In this document: piece by piece, positions 60,353 to 64,000 of the stretch
Layout of the letters: each line of letters starts with the position of its first letter
Position numbering within the stretch: the first letter of the stretch is position 1
DNA from: Ridgeia piscesae
Lineage: Eukaryota; Annelida; Polychaeta; Sabellida; Siboglinidae
Length of the DNA stretch: 64,000 nt
Reading direction: 5' to 3'
Assembly: GCA_025642075.2 (NCBI GenBank)
Contig: JAODUO010000044.1
Coordinates: forward strand, 576,001-640,000
Position numbers and translations under genes: made by a program
Notes under the pieces: model-generated
Databases searched by the model: none
Told to the model about the DNA's origin: nothing
The model's input: the letters and a program-made list of their open reading frames with translations, nothing else

Positions 60353-61274
60353 CTGTCTCAGGTGAAACACAATGATATCTCGTTGATATGTCATGATATT
60401 CTTTCATAAGCTATGACATTTACAAGAACTGTAAAGCAAAACATAGATGCAAATAAAGTATCAAATTAATTTGTTCAAATTAAACTCTACCTGTGCAAAA
60501 TCCACAAGTGGGCTTTATGGGACTTTCCAAATTTAGCCATTGTTACGTGAATATTTTCTCAAATTCAATTAAATAAATCAAAACGTAACAAACATGACGC
60601 TACTGTATAACTTGAGTTAATGTATAAAAAAACAATATCAAGGAGTAATGTGTATCTACATCGTTATACATCAAACGACTGATATTTAAAAAAAACAATT
60701 CTTCAACAAACACTACATCAATTGTTTAAATCATAAGGGCCATGATGATGTTACTTGGTGTTTTAACTAGTTTACAACTCTGTGACAGCAATAGCATTGT
60801 CTTACGCTAGGAACACTGCTGATTACCCAGGTTGCATCAGTGGATCACCTTGTGCACCAGGGGGCGCTGCTGATTACAATGCCCCTAAGGTCAGTCAATA
60901 ATACTGCTTTTCTCTGGGAGGTTTGGGAGGTTTTCATCGTCGCTTGTGATAATGGTAAAACAGAGAATCTTAATTTTGGAACTGTGGCACGGGCTCAATG
61001 ATCGCCTGCGTGGTTCTCAAGGATGGTCCACACACGACGGGTGAAGGCACAGTTCATGTGATCTGCCACGGGTATTGTACGTGTGTACATGTTTGTATGT
61101 ATGTGTGTGGTGTGCCCTTGTGCGCTATAATTATTATGCTCTTCCTTTCTTTGAGGTCTCACGTTGCACCGACGTAATCATCTATTTGGGGTAATAGATA
61201 TGCTTTTGAATTGAATGACATTGATCCTCTCAAGAAATGTCACATTCCTGTGAAGTCACCCACCAGACACCCAC

Positions 61275-61350
61275 CGTCAAGTAAAATGAACTTCACCCCA
61301 GACACCTTATGCCCCGTCAAAGTTCCCTTCTCGGCAGCTATCCTGAAACC
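61275..61350 (-). CDS. GFM1: Elongation factor G, mitochondrial: 76-bp exon
   Basis: Acceptor CTCTTTCCAG, donor GTGGGT; starts in phase 0 and ends one base into a Gly codon. Encodes GFRIAAEKGTLTGHKVSGVK followed by FILLD, matching the GFxxAxxKGxLxGHKxSGxxFxLxDG segment of EF-G1 domain IV. Confidence 0.95.
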
Positions 61351-62190
61351 CTGGAAAGAGAGAGTGAACATATATCATCACGTCCAAACATCTATAAAAT
61401 GTTGGCAAAGTATTTAGAAATTATAATTAATGGAGTAAAGGTTGTCTTTTTTTCTAAGCCAATTATTCACATTTGAAAAACCCAGGTGAGCGATAAATCC
61501 GAAAAGATATATCCGAATTAATTTAGGTGAGCGATTTTTACTTTTGTTTTTATCCACCAGGTGGTGTTTTATGGTATCTGGGTGGCGGCGCCACTGTATG
61601 ATCGCGTCATGTAGCTGGTATCGCAAAGCGATTTTTTGTATTAAGCAGTTACTTACTTTAACAACTTGTGATAGCATAAATATCTATGGTTGTGTACATA
61701 CATCTAAACACATCATTTACTATGTCAATCATCACAGTAGCGTTAAGAACATTCTTAGTCCCTTCATGAGACCAGCCCCTGGCATGTTGTAGACTAGGAA
61801 TGGGCTTGCATTTGATAAATTCCAGCCGGTTTATTAAGGATATTACGTTCAGACACTGGTGACGGGAGCGATTATCTTGATTATCGTGAGTGATTAATAA
61901 CTCCCTAGATGGGTGATTTGCATGAGAGAAAGTGATCACTCGCCATAAGAAGCACTGCTAAGCGATGTTTGAAAGTGGTCATTGACTGCCCCACCTGACA
62001 GACCATCATGCATGAAGTGACCTCCACGCTGGGGTCATGGAGGAGCAAAAAGTCAAGTAAACCACTTGAAAACGTCTCGCATATAAGCTTTACTTTGGTA
62101 TTAACAAAACATGGCTGATTGGCACTTCTTGGGCAAAATCGGTTCAGTTCAATACCATTTTCCATATCGTATGTGTTTACAAGATCTCAC

Positions 62191-62283
62191 CTTTTCAATC
62201 GCTGGGATGTAGGGCTTTGGAATATTTGTGCCAGTCGTGCGGTCCTCAAATTCCAGTTTTGTGTATTCCTCGGGGGGCAGCGG
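62191..62283 (-). CDS. GFM1: Elongation factor G, mitochondrial: 93-bp exon
   Basis: Acceptor TTATTTTCTAG, donor GTGAGA, phase 0 at both ends, 31 codons: [20 protein letters not shown] then [11 protein letters not shown]. The EPLPPExYTKLEFxDxTxGxNIPKxxxPAxEKG stretch is specific to mitochondrial EF-G1. Confidence 0.96.
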
Positions 62284-62520
62284 CTAGAAAATAAACAGAA
62301 ACTATGAATGAAGTCTGAACAGTAATGAAATATAACTGTACAAATGTGTGATAACTAAGGAAATTTATATTGTATTTCTCTATTCACATTGTAATTAATC
62401 TTTAATAATATTATTCATGGGCATCATGAAGATTTTACACCATAAAATTATATAGTGCTCAAAACTGCTTTTGTGACGTTGAACATCGCTTGCTGTCATC
62501 AACAGACCTTGGCAGTATAC

Positions 62521-62634
62521 ATTAAAACAAGATTTCTTATTTCATCAGATTCCTGATGAAGACCACAGATGGTGGTTGAATGCTCAGTGTGTGTCGAAAC
62601 TTATTAGTTGTGAAATAAGAAATCTTGTTTTAAT
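62521..62634. repeat. 24-bp perfect palindrome with hammerhead-like core boxes in a GFM1 intron
   Basis: ATTAAAACAAGATTTCTTATTTCA (62521-62544) and its exact reverse complement (62611-62634) enclose 66 bp that contain CTGATGA (62553-62559) and CGAAAC (62595-62600) on the + strand with GACCAC...GTGGT between them. These are the two conserved strands of the hammerhead ribozyme core; the third element, a UH cleavage site correctly paired next to the core, is not evident. Confidence 0.6.
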
Positions 62635-63018
62635 ATAGTATTCTTCCAACCTGATGACAATTTTCAAAAAAATGGCTGTATATTTTGTCCCAAAAATGGT
62701 TTTTCCTACTTTTAATTTTAACTTCCAGATGACATATATTTAAATGTAAACTACCGGGTAGTAACATTTTCACGAAAATGGCAGTATATTTTGTGAAAAA
62801 TAGTTGTTTTCTTACTTTGAATTTTAACTTTTAGATGACATATACATTTTTATATGTAAACTAGTGTATTACTTTACAAGATCCAACAACAACTGCACCA
62901 ATTTTTGACCATAACATACTGACACCTTCGCAGTCAATGCAGGACTTTTTGTACAAACACTGCCATGTCACATGTTAGCAATGGATGCAACAAAAAGCAA
63001 CAATTAAAATGTATTTAC

Positions 63019-63088
63019 CTCCATAACGCCAACAACGCGACCAAACTGGCCTTGTCCGCCTGACTGTTTCTTGTGGAGGTAGTCGAAC
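63019..63088 (-). CDS. GFM1: Elongation factor G, mitochondrial: 70-bp exon (most 5' exon in the window)
   Basis: Acceptor TTGTGTCTAG, donor GTAAAT. One leading base completes a split codon, then 23 codons: [20 protein letters not shown] and VME. KKQSGGxGQFGxVxG is the start of EF-G domain IV, whose tip enters the decoding centre during translocation. The exons for the G domain and domains II-III must lie beyond position 64000; none was seen between 63089 and 64000. Confidence 0.95.
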
Positions 63089-63539
63089 CTAGACACAACA
63101 AACACACACATTGACACAGTCTAACTCTGCTTCATTCTGTCAGCCAATCACAACTCCTGTTTCCTGTATCTGCGATATGGTTTTATTTCATACATCTCAG
63201 AATTACTCAAACCTGACCAGTTACATACACACTGTCGCCAAGAATAACCTACAGGTTGTTAACATGAAAAATTATTAAATAATTATTTTTTTCATCCATC
63301 AAATTTAATGTTGAAATTATTTATTGTGGGCTGCTTCTATCATGTACACATGCTACGTACACATCTAATAGAATAAATCTAAATATTCGAAAAGAAATCT
63401 GATAACTGCATCTCCAGTTTACTCAGTTTGCAAGCTGTAAACTTCGGAGTAAGTAGCAATAATTATTACAATTAACAATCTAACTTAGGACAAATAACAG
63501 GGTCTTGAATAGGTTTTCTTCTTTATTGTACTTTGGTGG

Positions 63540-63770
63540 ATACTGGCGGTAATTCATCATATTATAGTTGTATGTTGGGTATGTGTTGTTTTTGGACATT
63601 AAAGGCCATCTGTAACATTCTAGTGTAACAACCATCAAGTTGCTTTTTCATAGGTTGTGTTATTGTCCACGTTTCCGCACCATATAGTAGAACTGATTCG
63701 ACGGTAGCAATAACAAGTCTGATTTTTATCCTTTTTGTAGTTTGTGACAGGCACTCCAGGCAAGAACTTT
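63540..63770 (-). pseudogene. LINE reverse transcriptase tail fragment
   Basis: Minus-strand reading, with a frame slip near 63690: IKIRLVIATVESVLLYGAET, then WTITQPMKKQLDGCYTRMLQ. The block ATVESVLLYGAETWTxTxxxxxxLDGxYTRML is the C-terminal region of RTE-type LINE proteins. A short truncated copy upstream of the visible GFM1 exons, i.e. in another intron of that gene if it extends further. Confidence 0.72.
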
Positions 63771-64000
63771 TCTTACAAACTTTTCAGCCAACAAAATATA
63801 GATCTATGGCCACTATTTCTCATCATTTAATGGTAATAATTTTATGAAGGAAGACCCATCACCATAACAGGATTTGTCTATGGACCTAGCTAGATTCAGC
63901 GGTGACCCTCCAGATTCTGTAGGGTGGGAGCCTGCCTGGTCAGCATTAATGCTAAGATGAATTCTAACCCCAACCATCACTAGTTTACACGGCGTAATAC
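63771..64000. other. No recognised feature
   Basis: Presumably GFM1 intron; no exon with EF-G similarity was found on the minus strand. Confidence 0.4.

Larger units (their letters stand above)
58620..63018 (-). other. GFM1: GFM1 introns
   Basis: Introns at 58620-59448, 59613-60283, 60353-61274, 61351-62190 and 62284-63018. All follow GT-AG. Apart from the palindrome at 62521-62634, no mobile element was recognised in them, in contrast to the rest of the window. Confidence 0.85.

Overview
This is animal nuclear DNA, most likely from a marine invertebrate; a mollusc or other lophotrochozoan is my guess, but the sequence does not prove it. The evidence is spliced exons with GT/AG borders, a eukaryotic tRNA-Glu gene, metazoan fibronectin type II (FN2) domains, a mitochondrial elongation factor gene, several non-LTR retrotransposon lineages, Ty3/Gypsy, hAT-, piggyBac- and MULE-like elements, and very long dinucleotide tracts. 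Host coding DNA is sparse, and most of the window is the debris of mobile elements.

Host genes. (1) Four separate 144-165 bp exons on the + strand (2485, 5718, 7961, 29301), each encoding one FN2 domain and each bounded by phase-1 introns, belong to one multi-FN2 gene whose ends are not in the window. The introns next to the exons are also alike (shared acceptor and donor flanks), so the array grew by duplicating exon plus flank; a decayed possible fifth copy lies near 31488. (2) Six exons on the - strand (63088 down to 58434) encode domains IV-V and the true C-terminus of mitochondrial elongation factor G (GFM1); its 5' part lies beyond 64000. (3) An intact tRNA-Glu(CTC) lies at 35465-35536 with a T-run terminator.

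Mobile elements, left to right: degenerate endonuclease relic (450-1330); RTE element with a tRNA-like head (2763-5490); piggyBac-like TTAA-flanked element (6705-7698); two non-LTR elements nested in opposite orientation (9530-11560); 1.96 kb hAT-type element with an 8-bp target duplication and GC-rich subterminal arrays (11668-13628); a dispersed family rich in GCCATTTTAAAAATGGC palindromes (13740-15365, 21470-22400, 26300-28400); RTE-like RT (15956-17350); second TTAA-flanked candidate (20370-20963); CR1-type element with an esterase-like ORF1 (22440-26185) and an older copy of it (35995-38630); endonuclease relic running into an 18-bp minisatellite (32461-34300); RTE copy (43540-45050); complete but dead Ty3/Gypsy element (47178-53934) with a 2.3 kb MULE-like element inserted in its RNase H region (49232-51537); hAT BED-finger relic (54108-55000); foldback MITE (57960-58370); palindrome with hammerhead-like boxes (62521-62634).

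Simple repeats are extreme: about 600 bp of (TG)n at 41615, about 370 bp of (CA)n at 30096, many (TA)n tracts, an 89-bp and a 26-bp tandem array, and a 1.3 kb 18-bp minisatellite. The many long open frames in these arrays are not genes.

I did not find a clearly new biological system. The items most worth a second look are the spreading FN2 exon array, the MULE-in-Gypsy nest with legible target duplications, the hAT element's mixed-orientation subterminal arrays, the shared flanks of several microsatellites, and the hammerhead-like palindrome inside a GFM1 intron.
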